Assembly: GCF_032452875.1 (NCBI RefSeq)
Contig: NC_083881.1
Coordinates: 60,953,689 to 61,017,688 of the forward strand
Length of the DNA stretch: 64,000 bases
Origin: Bos javanicus
Lineage: Eukaryota; Chordata; Mammalia; Artiodactyla; Bovidae
Reading direction: 5' to 3'
Below, in pieces: positions 46,066 through 59,303 of this stretch. Both the position numbers and the translations under genes were made by a program. The notes under the pieces are model-generated. The model saw only the letters and a list, made by a program, of their open reading frames with translations, did no database searches and was not told where the DNA came from. Positions within the stretch are counted from its first letter, which is position 1. Every line of letters starts with the position of its first letter.

Positions 46066-47729
46066 TCCAATGGTAGCAAAACTCACTGAGTTGCAAAGCA
46101 GGCAGACAACTGGTAACCGACTTCAGCAGGCCCCAAAAGCTGAAACTTAAGGCAGCAGTGAAGAAAGCAAAGGAGCAAATTAACATCATGGAACCCATTT
46201 AGGCACAAAAATTGCCTGCACCGGGAATCTCTAGAAGTAGAGAGTTAAAACTGGGACCAAAATGAAGTCTCTTAAGAACAAGATCAGGACCCAGATTCCC
46301 TCACTCAACCCATGCCTCTCCCCAACCTCAGCAGAAGTTTAGCAGCGTCTTCTCTGGAGAGGGTAAAACAGAGAGTGATTAATCTAGTGGATACCAAGCA
46401 GAGATGAGGGCAAGAACAAACACTGACACTGAGAAGGTCAGTATAATCTTACAAAACGAATGTTAAAACTCTAGCTTACCAACATGGCACTAGCAGCCAA
46501 GCATATGTCCTCTAGCATTAAGTCTGGAAGATCCTACTCTGGGAAATCTAGATCAAGGAAGCAGCCCAGCTATTTCCCAAATCTTAGAAGGGAACCAACG
46601 CCTAAAGAAAGAGGGGGCTAAGGATCTTATGACAAGATAGTGAAATAAAATTAATCCACCAAGTATTTATAATATCAGAATTACAAAAAAGGGAGAAGGA
46701 TCAAAGAAAAGAAACCAAATAACAAAAGACTTCTACTCTCTAACATAAATGTAAACAAAATGAAGTAAGACAGAACAGAGACCAAAAACGTAGCAGTTGC
46801 CTGTGCCTCTGCCTCTCCCATCAGTATTTAAAGCTGCCACACCACCTGCCCACCTCTGTTCTGGATCCCATTGAATTCATACTTCAGTCACTTTGGCTTT
46901 CTTTCAGTTCCCAAAACAGGTCAGGCACCTTTCTGCCATAAGATCTATGTAAATACTCAGACTTTATTCAGGGGGAAAATATGAATATTTCCATTAATAA
47001 CCACATAACTTTCCATATAATGCCAAATATTTTAATATTTGTATACTTCTATAAATGGACCATGTTTTTTTTCTTTTGCATGTTACAGCAAGCAGATCAG
47101 TGTTTTAGAAATGATGGTTCCAGAACCTTGGCTGTTACTACCTTTGTCTGTAAGAATGAGCCACTCTGCTTATGAATAATGGAAGGGAACATTTGTCAAG
47201 CTGTTAGTCAAAAGAGTGATCGTAAATGAATGCTGAAGTCCTTTCCATACTAAGTTTAGTGGAGAAACGTTTACACAATCAGTCTGGATTATGTATGTGA
47301 CCACTTTTCAATGCCAAATTGTTCTCCCCCGACACCAAAAGATGTTCCCTCACAGCCACATAGTATTTGCTCAAGGAGTGCAAACTTAAAATTTTTTTAA
47401 ATCTAAATATGTAGACAACAATGAATCCATAATAGAATGTAAATTTAAGATAAGATGATTTTTATTTCCTCTTTTATATTAACATGAACAATGAAATATT
47501 GGGTCATTTAAAAACTATGATCTTTTTTTCATACATCTTTTCCCAAATTTCTTTCACTAGTTACTCATTTATCACTATCAGTTTAGGGTAAAAATCTATT
47601 TCTTAACTGCTTCTGAGGGGAAAACAATGATAATCTTTTAATGTAAATGCAGTTGAAATTCCAAAGCATTAATTTGTGTAAGATCACTGATGAACAAAGA
47701 GAATGAGTCAAGAGAATTTAGACGAAAGT
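46066..47729. other. Intronic stretch, nothing recognised
   Basis: A+C-rich until about 46800, then AT-rich. No gene or repeat I can name. Confidence 0.45.
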
Positions 47730-47743
47730 AGTTCCTATTTCTT

Positions 47744-47865
47744 GGAGAAGGCCACTCTAGTATTTTTGCCTGAAAAATCCCATGGACGGAGGAACCTGGT
47801 AGGCTGCAGTCCATGGGGTCGCGAAGAGTCGGACACGACTGAAGCGACTTAGCAGCAGCAGCAGC
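47744..47865 (+). mobile_element. BOV-A2-type SINE monomer
   Basis: A single unit, ggagaaggccactctagtat ... ctgaagcgacttagcagcag, with a gca tail. Perfect 14-bp duplication agttcctatttctt at 47730-47743 and 47866-47879. Confidence 0.95.
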
Positions 47866-47879
47866 AGTTCCTATTTCTT

Positions 47880-49966
47880 AGCTATATTACCTGGTATTCA
47901 TGAGATCATGATCAATTTATTTTATTTCATTGAACCTCCATTTTTAATTAAAATTGTGACAAGACTAGATAAAGGATTAAATAAGATATTTGGAAAGTGG
48001 TAATGTAATAAACAAAAGTACATTTTTTTAAACTGAACTTCCTTTTCAAAACTAAAGTCAAAATTTTAAAATTATCTCTGCCTTTAAAATATTTACATTT
48101 CATTTCTATGAATATATTCTCTTAGGAGAGAACAACAGATAAGCGAGAAAAAGTTTTGGAAAAGAAACTTTTCATGGTATATTTTTATAACTTTTGTACT
48201 ATATTGCATTTTATTATATTATATATATGTATTAAAAATAAATCAATTAAATAGTAAACCAATATATTCAAAACTATTGAATAAATGTAGCATATAAAAT
48301 CCTAATAATTTTATGTGAGACACTTGCAGAAATTATGTTTTATTCATCTTTGGAACCCAAGAGTTTTAAACAATTCTAAGTACATAATAAATATTCAAAA
48401 ATATCAGGATTAATAGATGCATAGTTGAGACTTCTATGTTTATTATGGTCATATTTATATGGTAGCAAAAATGAAACTGAAAATGGCTCTCTAGCTACCT
48501 AAATTACATAACAGAATATGAGGACAACGTAATTAGCAGTGCTATCAGGGAAACCAAAAATAATTGATCCCCTAATGATATAATTTAACAGCTGTGTACA
48601 GAGAAACAATATAAAATATATGGTAAAAAAATAGAACATTTTTTTTAAACTACCATTAATTTTTAGAGATTTATAGAGAAAAATACACTTCTCAAAACTC
48701 TAAAAATTGCTCACAAGTAATGTCATTACTTCCATAACTGAGAAAAGCAAGTAATTCATAAAAAATGAAAACTGTTTTTCCACAGCAAATTACAAGAATT
48801 AATAATTCAGACTGGACAAGGCAATAAATTAGTCCATGACACAAACATACACATTTTGAAAATCCTTGGCATCGTCATGATAAGTCATATATCCTTAGGT
48901 CTAAAAGAGATGTTAAGATATTATCTGGAAGATTAACTCTAAGTTTTTTGGCTTTTAATGCATAAGATTTTTTTTAAAGAAAAGCACAAAATATTAATAT
49001 TCTTATTAGATGGCAAGATTGTGGGTGATTTTACTCTTCCTGCTTCTATTTCCCAAATTTTCTCTAATGTATTAATAATTTTCTTGTAATTTTCTCATAA
49101 TAATATATATATGGTATTTTTAAGATATTACCTGGTTTAAAAAAGAAAGCATCCAGTGTACCCTGTGTTTATAGGTTGTTTAAAGATTAAACAATCTTAC
49201 ACATAGATACATAATCCAGTTTGAAAGTCCCCAAGAAAAGGGATGTACAGTTAGCACCACCTGTTCAGCAAGGGCACTTGTAAAATAAGCTCTTCCTGCC
49301 TCATCACAGTGACTTAGATTGCTCAAAGAACATAAATAAATTATATGTATTTGTGCTCTGACCCCCTGAAACCTTCTGTAAATGCTCCGTGGAGATGGTT
49401 AGAGGAGAAATGGTGATAGGATTCAGTACACCAGTCCCATTAGAGAATCCTAATTTGTTCTCCTGCCCTCTCTGCTATCAAATGAAACACTGTCCACGGG
49501 CAGGTAGCCAAGCAGCCAGGTGACCTGCTCTAGTCACTCAGGCATCTGCACACGTCTAAAACACTTTATATCCTTTTATGATAAAATTACCCAAAACATA
49601 AAGAAAGGAAGCAGGAGCAATAAATCATGTTGGCATAGCACAGTTTATTTATTCTGAACAGGATGGCTGACAAAGGAACCTGCTGTTACAACATATGAGA
49701 GGATTTAAAATAATGAAACTTAAAAAAAAAACTTAAAAGGAATAAATAAAGACACTAAGTGTCTGATCCCATTCACAATATGCTCTCAAAGACAATGAGA
49801 TGATAAACATATTGATTTGACATTCTGGAGGTTAATAACATGATATCTCAATTTACTTTTTCAGTTTTTATATGGAACAGTATGGCCTTTCAAGTCAAGC
49901 ACACTGAAGTCTGAATAGCAGCTCCAATGTTCACTACCTGGAAGTTACTTAACCATTTTATAATCT
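47880..49966. other. AT-rich intronic stretch, nothing recognised
   Basis: About 2 kb without ruminant repeats I can recognise and without coding signal. Confidence 0.5.
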
Positions 49967-49977
49967 ACTTGTAGAAA

Positions 49978-50170
49978 AAAGTGAAAGTCGCTCCTTCATG
50001 TGCAACTCTTTGCGACTCCATGGACTATACAGTTCGTGGAATTCTCCAGGCCAGAATACTGGAGTGGGTAGCCTTTCCCTTCTCCAGGGGATCTTCCCAA
50101 CCCAGGGATCGAACCCAGGTCTCCCACATTGCAGGTGGATTCTTTACCAGCTGAGCCACAAGGGAAGCCC
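49978..50170 (-). mobile_element. Bov-tA SINE
   Basis: gtgaaagtcgctccttcatg ... ttctttaccagctgagccac aagggaagccc. Flanked by acttgtagaaa at 49967-49977 and 50171-50181. Confidence 0.95.
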
Positions 50171-50253
50171 ACTTGTAGAAATGGGAACTAAAATAGCTAG
50201 CTACCTTAAGAATATTCCAACTACTGTACAGCTATGCTCATTTCACATGCTAG

Positions 50254-51475
50254 CAAGGTTATGCTCAAAATCAAGCTAGGCTTCAAGCTCAGCAGTATGT
50301 GAACCAAGAACTTTCAGATGTACAAGCTGGGTTTAGAAAAAGAAGAGGAACCAGAGATCAAATTGCCAACATTCACTGGATCATGGAGAAAGCAAGGGAG
50401 TTCCAGAAAAACATCTCCTGCTGCTTCACTGGCTACACTAAAGCCTTTGATTGCGTGGATCACAACAAACTGTGGTAAATTCCTGAAGGGATGGGGGTAG
50501 CAGACTCCCTTACCTGTCTCCTGAGAAACCTGTATGCAGGTCAAGAAGCAACAGAACAGGACATGGAGCAACTGACTGGTTCAAAATTGGGAAAGGAGTA
50601 AGACAGCTATATATAGTCACTATATATTTAACTTACATGCAAAATACATCCTGCAAAATGCTGAGCTGGATGAAACACAAGCTGGAATCAAGATTGCCAG
50701 GAGGAATATCAACAACCTCAGGTATGTAGATGACAACACCCTAATGACAGAAAGTGATGAGGATCTAAAAAGCCTCTTGATGAGGATGAAAGAGGAGAGT
50801 GAAAAAGCTGGCTTAAAGCTCAACATTCAGAAAACGAAGATCATGGCATCCAGTCTCATCACTTCATAGTAAATAGATAGGAAAAAGTAGAAACAGTGAC
50901 AGATTTTATTTTCTTGGGTTCCCAAATTACTGAGGACAGTGATTGCAGTCATGAAATTAAGACACTTGGAAGGAAAGCTATGACAAACCTAGATAGCATA
51001 CTAAAAAGCACTTTGCTGACAAAGGTCTGTATAGTCAGAGCTATGGTTTTCCATTAGTCATGTGAGAGTTGGACCATAAAGAAGGCTAAGCTCCGAAGAA
51101 TTTCTGCTTTTGAATTGTGGTACTGAAGAAGACTCTTGAGAGCCTCTTGGACTGCAAGGAGATCAAACCAGTCAATCCTAAAGGAAATCAACCATGAATA
51201 TTCATTGGAAGGGTTGATGATGGAACTGAAACTCCAATACTTTGGCCACCTGATGCAAAGAGCCAACTCTGGAGAAGACCCTGATGCTGAGAAAGATTGA
51301 AGGCAAAGGAAAAGGGGACAACAGAGGATGAGATGGTTGGATGGCATAACCAACTCAATGGATATGAATCTGAGCAAACTCCAGGAGATACTGGAGGACA
51401 GAGGAGCCTGGTGTGCTAAATAAAGCCCATGGGGTTGCAAAGAATTAGATACGTCTTGGTGACTGAATAGCAAAC
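50254..51475 (+). mobile_element. BovB (RTE) LINE fragment, the longest copy here
   Basis: Reaches further 5' than the other copies: vaqAGFRKRRGTRDQIANIH-type text at 50320, then CCFTGYTKAFDCVDHNKLW near 50420 (RT block with the catalytic D) and RYVDDNTLMTES near 50718, where Y-V-D-D replaces Y-A-D-D. Numerous stops and gaps, e.g. near 50473, 50868 and 51123. Ends ggtgactgaatag. Inactive. Confidence 0.9.
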
Positions 51476-52061
51476 AACCTCACAGAGTGGTAGTTAGGAT
51501 TAAGTAAAACAATGGGCAAAATTGCATGTTTATTATTCTCTAAATGTTTCTATATATTTGGGATATTATAAAAACATGCATTACATTGAGTGCCACAATG
51601 GACTCTCAATAAATGTTGGCTCCCTTCCTTGATATACACCTAAGAATTTTTATTTAAAAAAGAAAAAAGGAAGGGACAGAAGAAGGTCACTAAGTTCAGA
51701 CCTCTAGGCTGATTTATCACATTAAATAAACATCATCTGATGACTTTCAGCACAGGGTATAAGAGGAACTTTTCTCAGTGCCTAAGAAAAAAAGATCACA
51801 AATAGGAAAATATTGATCAGTTAAATCTATTTAACTTACCAATTTAATAGACACAGTTGATGCCGATTGTAAAAAGGAGCCTGCTTTTAAGGACTCCTGC
51901 AGTTTAAATGGCTAAAACTTAACAAAAGCCATACTGGTTAAACAAAATCCATAGAATAGGAAGTATCACAAATGAATAGGAGAAAAACATGTAACGTTTT
52001 CATTGATGATATCACAGAAACTAACTCACTGTAAGAGGAAAAGCGAAATTATGTGTATCTT

Positions 52062-52390
52062 TACGCCAGGGGTGGGCAAATTATTCTACAGGGCCAGAGA
52101 GTCAACGTTTTATGTTCTGCAGGTTATACAGTCCCTGCTGCAACCACCCAATGCTGCCATTTCAGCAGCCACAGACAATACATAGACGAAAGAACAAGGG
52201 CTGTGTTCCAACAAAGCTTTACTTCTGAAATAGTGAAAACTGAATTTCATATAATTTTCACATATCTCAAAGTATTATTATTCTTTGATTTTTTTTAAAC
52301 ATTTAAAAATAGAAAGCCAGTCTTTATCTGTGGGCTGTACAAGAATTCAGTCAGATTTGAGCCAGCGGACTGTAACTTGACAAGTCCTGC
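52062..52390 (+). mobile_element. Ancient hAT-like nonautonomous element
   Basis: Begins caggggtgggcaaattattc, includes acagacaatacatagacgaa, ggctgtgttccaacaaagct, ctgtgggctgtacaagaatt and ends gacaagtcctgc. The most complete of three related copies (13548, 18590). Confidence 0.65.
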
Positions 52391-52934
52391 TTCACACTAA
52401 AAAGAAAAAAAAAAAATTAAAATTGGTTATAAAGTACTAAATGAGAGAGATAAAACTATAAAACTAACATAAGAAAGTAAAGAAAAACATCTCATTAACA
52501 TCTTGCAGTGAATAAAGATTTCTTAATACAACAGCAAAGTAAAAAATTATTTATTTGACGTTATAAAAATTAAAGATATCTGTCAAGTGAAGGATATCAT
52601 GGAACACCTTCTATAACAGGAAGGTAACATACTGAGGGAAAGTATCTGCAACATTAAAAAGGCATTAATGTCTAGAATATTCAAAGAACTCATAAATCAA
52701 TTAACAAAAGAAGGGAAACCCAATTGTTTTTGAAAACTGATTGATGCCATGTACTCTCAGAATAACAAGGGGAAGAATATTTTTATGCTTTATTATTTAA
52801 CAAAGTTCATTATTAGAAATTCTTAAAGGAATAATCTAGCCTCTGGTGTATATGTGTATGTAATATAATAGAGGAAGTAATCTGAATAGAGGAAGTCATC
52901 CACTTGTAGGATTTTATTCTATTTTAGTACACAA

Positions 52935-53060
52935 ACAACTACATAGTGATTCATATGTACCAGGCACTGTTCTAAGTAATTTACAAACACTAATTCATTT
53001 ACTCTCTTAATTCTAAAAGAGGTACTATTATTATCCTCATTTTGAAGATGAGTCTTATGA
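52935..53060 (-). mobile_element. MIR SINE remnant
   Basis: gtaccaggcactgttctaag, aacactaattcatttactct, gaggtactattattatcctc, ttttgaagatgag follow the MIR complement. Confidence 0.85.
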
Positions 53061-53424
53061 GCAGTTTTTGTCTTTATACTTATTTTTATTTTCGAACTTT
53101 TAAGCAATATACATTTATACCTACATATCCACACAGAAATAAATAAAATAGTATATAGGAAAACACTGTGTCCTCTTAGGGGGAGGAATGTGAAGGGGCC
53201 AAGGGAAGTACAGGATTTTAACGCAACACCTATAGGACTTGAGTTTATGCTTCATCACACCTTTGTATATAATTGTTTTCTGTTTCCAACTTGGCTACTT
53301 TTCCTGTTCCTTCTGCTATAAACATATATAAATGTTTTGAGGGATAAGGTGATGAGTATGTAAAGGGCTGAGTGATTTTGTTTGTTTCAGAGCATAATGA
53401 AACCTTCTAACTACAAAACAAAGC

Positions 53425-53530
53425 TGTCAATCAACAAATATTTTTCAAGCACCTGTTATATCAAGCATAGTTCTACGCAGTAAGGATAGAGTAGTAAGCA
53501 TGACAGATAATGATGTATTCTGTCTTCATC
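53425..53530. repeat. Ancient interspersed repeat fragment (family not assigned)
   Basis: atcaacaaatatttttcaag, cacctgttatatcaagcata and gtagtaagcatgacagataa. Same type as 3570. Confidence 0.5.
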
Positions 53531-54207
53531 TGTTTTGATTACTACTCTATCCTTGGTGCCTAAGAGATGACTTACTGTCTAGAACTACTTACTGTCTAGA
53601 ACTAAAATAGATGCTACTCAAAGAACTCAAATTCTAGTTTAACAGTTATAATCTAGATCAGAGTACTGCAAAGGCAGAAACTGAGAAAACGGATTTAAAA
53701 TAGGACACTTTGCTTTTCTGCCTTTGTATTCATATACAAGGTAAAGGATAGGATTCTTTATATTAACTAACATAGTACCTTAAAGTTTATTAAAATGTTC
53801 TCCCATGCTTTAATTCTTTCTAACAAAGCCCAATCTATATTGAAAACTAATGATCATATACTTTAAATGGTATTTTCAAGATCACAGTTTTGCTAATGGG
53901 TATAATGACTTTTAACAAAAGGAAAAATAACTAAATATTATCTATGCTAATTCAGTTAACACTTGAAGTATTTATTGTGTGTACACAGGTCTGACATTAA
54001 TATTTATAGGTGTCATATGTATAGGTGTACATTGATAAAATATATAGATATATTGTATATATCTGCTGGCCTTGTTTAATAATTCTATTCATACACATTT
54101 ATGTATGTACATACATACATTTTATATGTTATATATTAATACTATTTTATAAATATATATATACATACATTTTTCATCATTTCCACTGTATAATCATAAT
54201 GGTGATG
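53531..54207. other. AT-rich intronic stretch
   Basis: agtgcctaagagatgacttactgtctagaa-type text includes a tandem copy of ctagaactacttactgt at 53578-53600. TA-rich simple sequence at 54040-54170. Confidence 0.5.
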
Positions 54208-54605
54208 AATAAAGAAGGCTTAGTGCCAAAAAATGATGCTTTCAAACTGTTGTGCTGGAGAAGACTCTTCCAAGTCCCTTGGACAGCAAGGAGATCAAAC
54301 CAGTCAATCCTGAAGGAAATCAACCCTGAACATTCATTGGAAGGATTGATGATGAAGCTGAAGTTCCAAAACTTTGGCCACCTGATATGAAGAGAGGACT
54401 CATTGGAAAAGACTCTGATGACTGGAAAGATTGAAGGCAAGAGGAGAAGGGGGTGACAGAGGATGAGATGGTTGGATGCCATCACTGATTCAATGGATAT
54501 GCGTTTAAGCAAACTCCAGGAGATGGTGAAGGACAGGGAAGCCTGGAGTACTGCAGTTCATGGGGTCACAAAGAGTGGGACACGACTTAGCAACTAAACA
54601 ACAAC
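54208..54605 (+). mobile_element. BovB (RTE) LINE 3' fragment
   Basis: aagaaggcttagtgccaaaa, CWRRLFQVPWTARRSNQSIL in the + frame at about 54257, ending agcaactaaacaacaacaat. Confidence 0.9.
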
Positions 54606-54654
54606 AATATATATACATATGGATACACATTACTAGAGCTTCTTGTTGAAATAT

Positions 54655-54872
54655 TTATATTCCTCAATAGGGTATGAACTCATTTCAGCAGTTAAGAATC
54701 CACCTTCCAATGCAAGGAACACAGGTTCGACCTTTGGTGGTAGAACTAAGAGCTCACATGCCACAGGGCAACTAAGCCCATGCTCCACAAGAACAGAAGC
54801 CTGTGAGACGCAGTGAAGAGCCTGTGTGCTGCAGAAAAGACCCAGCACAGCCAAAATAAAAAATAATTTTTT
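54655..54872 (+). mobile_element. CHR-type SINE (cetartiodactyl, tRNA-derived)
   Basis: gcagttaagaatccaccttc, ggttcgacctttggtggtag, aactaagcccatgctccaca and agacccagcacagccaaaat with an A/T tail. Older than the Bov-tA copies. Confidence 0.8.
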
Positions 54873-54879
54873 TTTTAGA

Positions 54880-55716
54880 AGAAAAAGAATAGGGACCATG
54901 TCCCAGTCATTTTGTGACTCTAAAACCTAACACAATGTCTAGCATATAGTAAGTGTTAAATAAAGATTAAAGGAATGAGTGAAATATTAATTTCCCTATA
55001 TTTTAATACTTTTAGTAGTACATTATCAGAAAGGGGATAGATTTAAATGTATGGGTTAACCCCTAAGAGGTATCTCTTTCAGATACTTTTATTAAGATAA
55101 TTTTTAAAGTATAATACTTGAATTTTGATTCATAGACTGAGAATAATCAATTCATAATAAAGCATGATTATAAAGCTGTCACCCTTTTCTGTTACCAACT
55201 GATTACAGTCATTTACTCCTGCCCATTTTTCTTTGATCTGTATAGAAACTTAATAGGGTAGTCATTGAAGAATACACTAGCAGAAGACAAGAAAGAAAAT
55301 AATAATAACAAAGTAGTCTATTAATAAAAGCAAATAAAGGAGTGCAACTGCAAAAATCTGAACATCGGCTAAAAATTATTACAATTATGTGGTATGCACA
55401 CAATATACAAAACTACAAACAAGTTTAAAAACATTCAAAATAGCTGTTTCAAATAAAGACAATACAGCTGAATAATATTCAAGAAAGTATATATCACTAT
55501 AATATAAAAAATATTGATGTTTTTCAGCAGTACATCAAAAAAAAAAAGTTCTCAATTTTACAATGATGAACAACTGACTTCTCGTTTACTGTAAGACAAA
55601 GACAGTCAAATCAAAATAGAAAACAGTACTGAGGTAAGGCCATTTTATTCAGAGTAGAAAGTAATTATACTTTTTATGCTTTAAGTTTAGATAAAGCTTT
55701 AAATGTATGCTAATCT
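54880..55716. other. AT-rich intronic stretch
   Basis: acacaatgtctagcatatag taagtgttaaataaa at 54931 could be a MIR 3' end. Nothing else recognised. Confidence 0.45.
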
Positions 55717-55728
55717 AGTGCCTTTGAA

Positions 55729-55863
55729 TGGAGAAGGCAATGGCACCCACTCCAGTACTCTTGCCTAGAGAATCCCATGGACGGAGGAGCCTGGTGGGCT
55801 GCCGTCTAGGGGGTCGCACAGAGTCAGACATGACTGAAGTGACTTAGCAGCAGCAGCAGCAGC
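55729..55863 (+). mobile_element. BOV-A2-type SINE monomer
   Basis: One unit, tggagaaggcaatggcaccc ... cttagcagcagcagcagcag. Perfect 12-bp duplication agtgcctttgaa at 55717-55728 and 55864-55875. Confidence 0.95.
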
Positions 55864-56123
55864 AGTGCCTTTGAAAAACCTAAATGCACCTGCTTTTTTT
55901 ATATAACTGGGTACTCAATTTGCAACTCTTTTCATGGGTACTGGCTCTCCAAAGTTAGAGAGATTAGATATATATTAACTAGATCCATTTAACAATTTCA
56001 CAATCCAGTATTATCTGTGACTTCTTTGTAATGAATCCAATATTATTGCAAATTACATAGCGAATGGAAATGCACTAGGGAAAACAAATATGGTCAGAAA
56101 ACAAAAGATAAAAAGAACAAAAA

Positions 56124-57489
56124 GACAGTATGGAGAACAGTATGGAAGTTCCTTTAAAAACTAAAAATAGAGTTACCATATGACCCTGCGATCCCACTTC
56201 TGGGCATAAACCCAGAGAAAAACATGGTCCAAAAGGATACATCCATTGCAATGCTCATTGCAGCACTGTTTACAATAGCCAGGACAGGGAAGCAACCTAA
56301 ACGTCCATCAACAGAGGAATGGAAAAAGAAGATGTGATACATATATACAAAGGACTATTACTCAGCCATGAGAAAGAATGAAATAATGCCACTTGCAGCA
56401 ACATAAATGGACCTAGATTGTCATACTGAGTGAGTTAAGTCAGACAAAGAAGGAGAAATATTCCTGACATGCGGAATCTAAAAAGAAGATACAAATGAAC
56501 TTGTTTACAAAACAGAAACAGACTCACAGGCTTAGAGAACACACTTATGGTTGCCAGGAGGGAAGCACGGGGGGAAGGGTGAGGGAAACAGACAGCTGGG
56601 AGGCTGGGACCGACATGTACACACCACTGTATCTAAAATGGGTAACCAACGAGGTCCTGCATGTAGTGCCCGGAACCCTGCTCAATCATATGTGACAGCC
56701 TGGACGGGAGAGGAGTTTTGGAGAGAATGGATTCATATTGATGTGTGGCTGGGCATCCAGTCCCATCACTTCATGGGAAATAGATGGGGAAACAGTGGAA
56801 ACAGTGTCAGACTTTATTTTTCTGGGCTCCAAAATCACTGCAGATGGTGACTGCAGCCATGAAATTAAAAGACGCTTACTCTTTGGAAGGAAAGTTATGA
56901 CCAACCTAAATAGCATATTCAAAAGCAGAGACATTACTTTGCCAACAAAGGTTCATCTAGTCAGGGCTATGGTTTTTCCTGTGGTCACGTATGGATGTGA
57001 GAGTTGGACTGTGAAGAAGGCTGAGTGCCGAAGAATTGATGCTTTTGAACTGTGATGTTGGAGAAGACTCTTGAGAGTCCCTTGGACTGCAAGGAGATGC
57101 AGCCAGTCCATTCTAAAGGAGATCAGCCCTGGGATTTCTTTGGAAGGAATGATGCTAATGATCCAGTACTTTGGCCACCTCATGCGAAGAGTTGACTCAT
57201 TGGAAAAGACTCTGATGCTGGGAGGGATTGGGGGCAAGAGGAGAAGGGGACGACAGAGGATGAGATAGCTGGATGGCATCACTGACTCGATGGACGTGAG
57301 TCTCAGTGAGCTCTGGGAGTTGGTGATGGACAGGGAGGCCTGGCGTGCTGCGATTCATGGGGTCGCAAAGAGTCGGACACGACTGAGCGACTGATCTGAT
57401 CTGATCTGATCTGGGTCCCCTTGCTGTTCACCTGAAACTATCATAACATTGTTAATGAGCTATACTCCATTATAAAATAAAGCTTTAAC
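56124..57489 (+). mobile_element. L1 3' fragment carrying a nested BovB
   Basis: L1 text tatggagaacagtatggaag, cttctgggcataaacccaga, gccatgagaaagaatgaaat, aacgaggtcctgcatgtagt up to gatgtgtggctggg, then BovB, then ctgggtccccttgctgttca and tgagctatactccattataa. The whole is flanked by aaaagaacaaaaa at 56111-56123 and 57490-57502. Confidence 0.93.
56754..57410 (+). mobile_element. BovB (RTE) LINE 3' fragment nested in L1
   Basis: From catccagtcccatcacttca to gactgagcgactgatctgat, with a gatct-type terminal repeat in place of gaact. Flanked by ctggg at 56749-56753 and 57411-57415, and the L1 text reads on across it. Confidence 0.93.
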
Positions 57490-57502
57490 AAAAGAACAAA
57501 AA

Positions 57503-59085
57503 AGAAACTATGCCTAACTCCAGACAAAATGGAATAAACACATGCCATACTATTTCTCCTACTAATTACAATTTGTGAACTCCCAATAAAATTCAAAAAG
57601 CAACTGAAGAAGACCCTAGTAGACAAAGAAAAGAACATGGACTGGATAAGGACCTTGAGATTCAAGGAAAACTCTCGAGGAATAAGATACCCGAGGCCTT
57701 TCCCCCGGGATTTGTGTCCTGTATGTCCTAACATGAGCACTAAAGAGACTCACAACCCGAAACACCAGCAGGCACAACAGTAACAACAAAAAGTCCCAAG
57801 AAAGTCTGATACCTCTAGTCAAAGGATCAGGGGAAAAGCAGTCCCGCAGAACAAACATTTACAGTACCTGCCCTACTCCAGGCAAGTAGCACCAAAAAAA
57901 AAAAACAAACAAACCACAGACTACATCTCTCCACTCTCTACTAAGCACTACCGTGGCAGAGATCATGTCTGGTATCTCCACGGTACCCCTCCCCAGTTGG
58001 GATTGTGAGAAGAGTCCAGTCTTCTAGCCTCATCCTATAATAATGCAACAGTACCTCTCCCAGCTACAGGCTCTGACTTGTCTTGTATCCTTGCTTTGCA
58101 ACAATGAAACAGTACATGTTTCTTCCTGCTCTGGCTGTGGCAGAGAGGTAAGAGCCCTCTCCTCTATATCTTTGATGTAATGAGGAGGCAGAACACCATT
58201 CCCTCCCAAGTGGAGACTGGAGGAAAGACTGTCAAGAGGAAGGGATTAGAGGAAGGGATTTTCTAAATCAGCATAGGAAGCCCTGGCCAGATCTATGTAC
58301 AGCCACTGCATAAAGTTAACCAAAATTAACACAGCAAACACTTTGAGAACCACCCAAGTTCCACACTGACCTCTGGATAACACATGAGTAAGGCAAACCA
58401 GAAGAACACTGGAAAGGTTTCAGAAACTAAATTGACATTTTAACCATAACCCAAAAAAAAGTGGGCCAGGAGGCACATATACTGAACCTAAACAGGTTAA
58501 ATACATGCTAACATAAGCAAACAGACAACAGCAACCAACATGGAAGAAGGGGCAGAATAGGGTTGGAAGGCCTTCAAAGCTTCCTTTCCAGAGACGTGTC
58601 ATTATTTGACCTGTTGGTGGTACCATGGAAGACCCCATTTACAAGGCTGTCTTTATTGTACCTGACTTGGAGCTGGCCCCATACAAAAAAAAAAAAGCCT
58701 TTTCCCTAGAGGATTCTGTCAAAATCAATTAGAAGCAATGTATGACAACTGGAGCAAATAATAGGCTAACCAGAAAGTTCAAAAGGAATGACATGTTCAC
58801 AGGGGCTTCAAAAGATCTAACATATTCCAGGGACTCTAGAAGGCCATACATGTGCATAGGCCTGTGCTTGAGCTCAGGAAAGACTGGAGAAGGCTCTAAG
58901 CTCTCACTTTTGGCTGATCTTTGGGACAATGCAAGCAGAAAGTGCAGGCAAAGGCAAAGTTGCCAACCTGCTCGGCTCAATGTTAATGGCACGCCTCAAC
59001 ATTCACACAGAGACCCTTAGCAAACACTGGGGATTTTTCTGTCACAAATCTCTGTCCAGTCATTAGCTGACCACCAAGCTAACCA
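57503..59085. other. Intronic stretch, less AT-rich, nothing firmly recognised
   Basis: A+C-rich plus strand resembling an L1 5' region (gagaagagtccagtcttcta, gacaactggagcaaataata), but not assignable. A 92-codon plus ORF at 58742-59020 has no recognised domain. Confidence 0.35.
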
Positions 59086-59303
59086 AGTGGCTTCACAAGT
59101 GATACAATGGTAAAGAATCCACCTGACAATGCAGGAGATGAAAGAGACATGGGTTCGATCCCTGGGTCTGGAAGATCCCCTGGAGAAGGAAATGGCAATC
59201 CACTCCAGTATTCTTGCCTGGGAAAGCCCATGGACAGAGGAGCCTGGTGGGCTACAGTCCATGGGGTTGCAAAGAGTAAGATACCACTGAGTACAGCACA
59301 CAC
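59086..59303 (+). mobile_element. Bov-tA SINE
   Basis: gtggcttcacaagtgataca, ggagatgaaagagacatggg, ... gagtaagataccactgagta. Confidence 0.9.
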
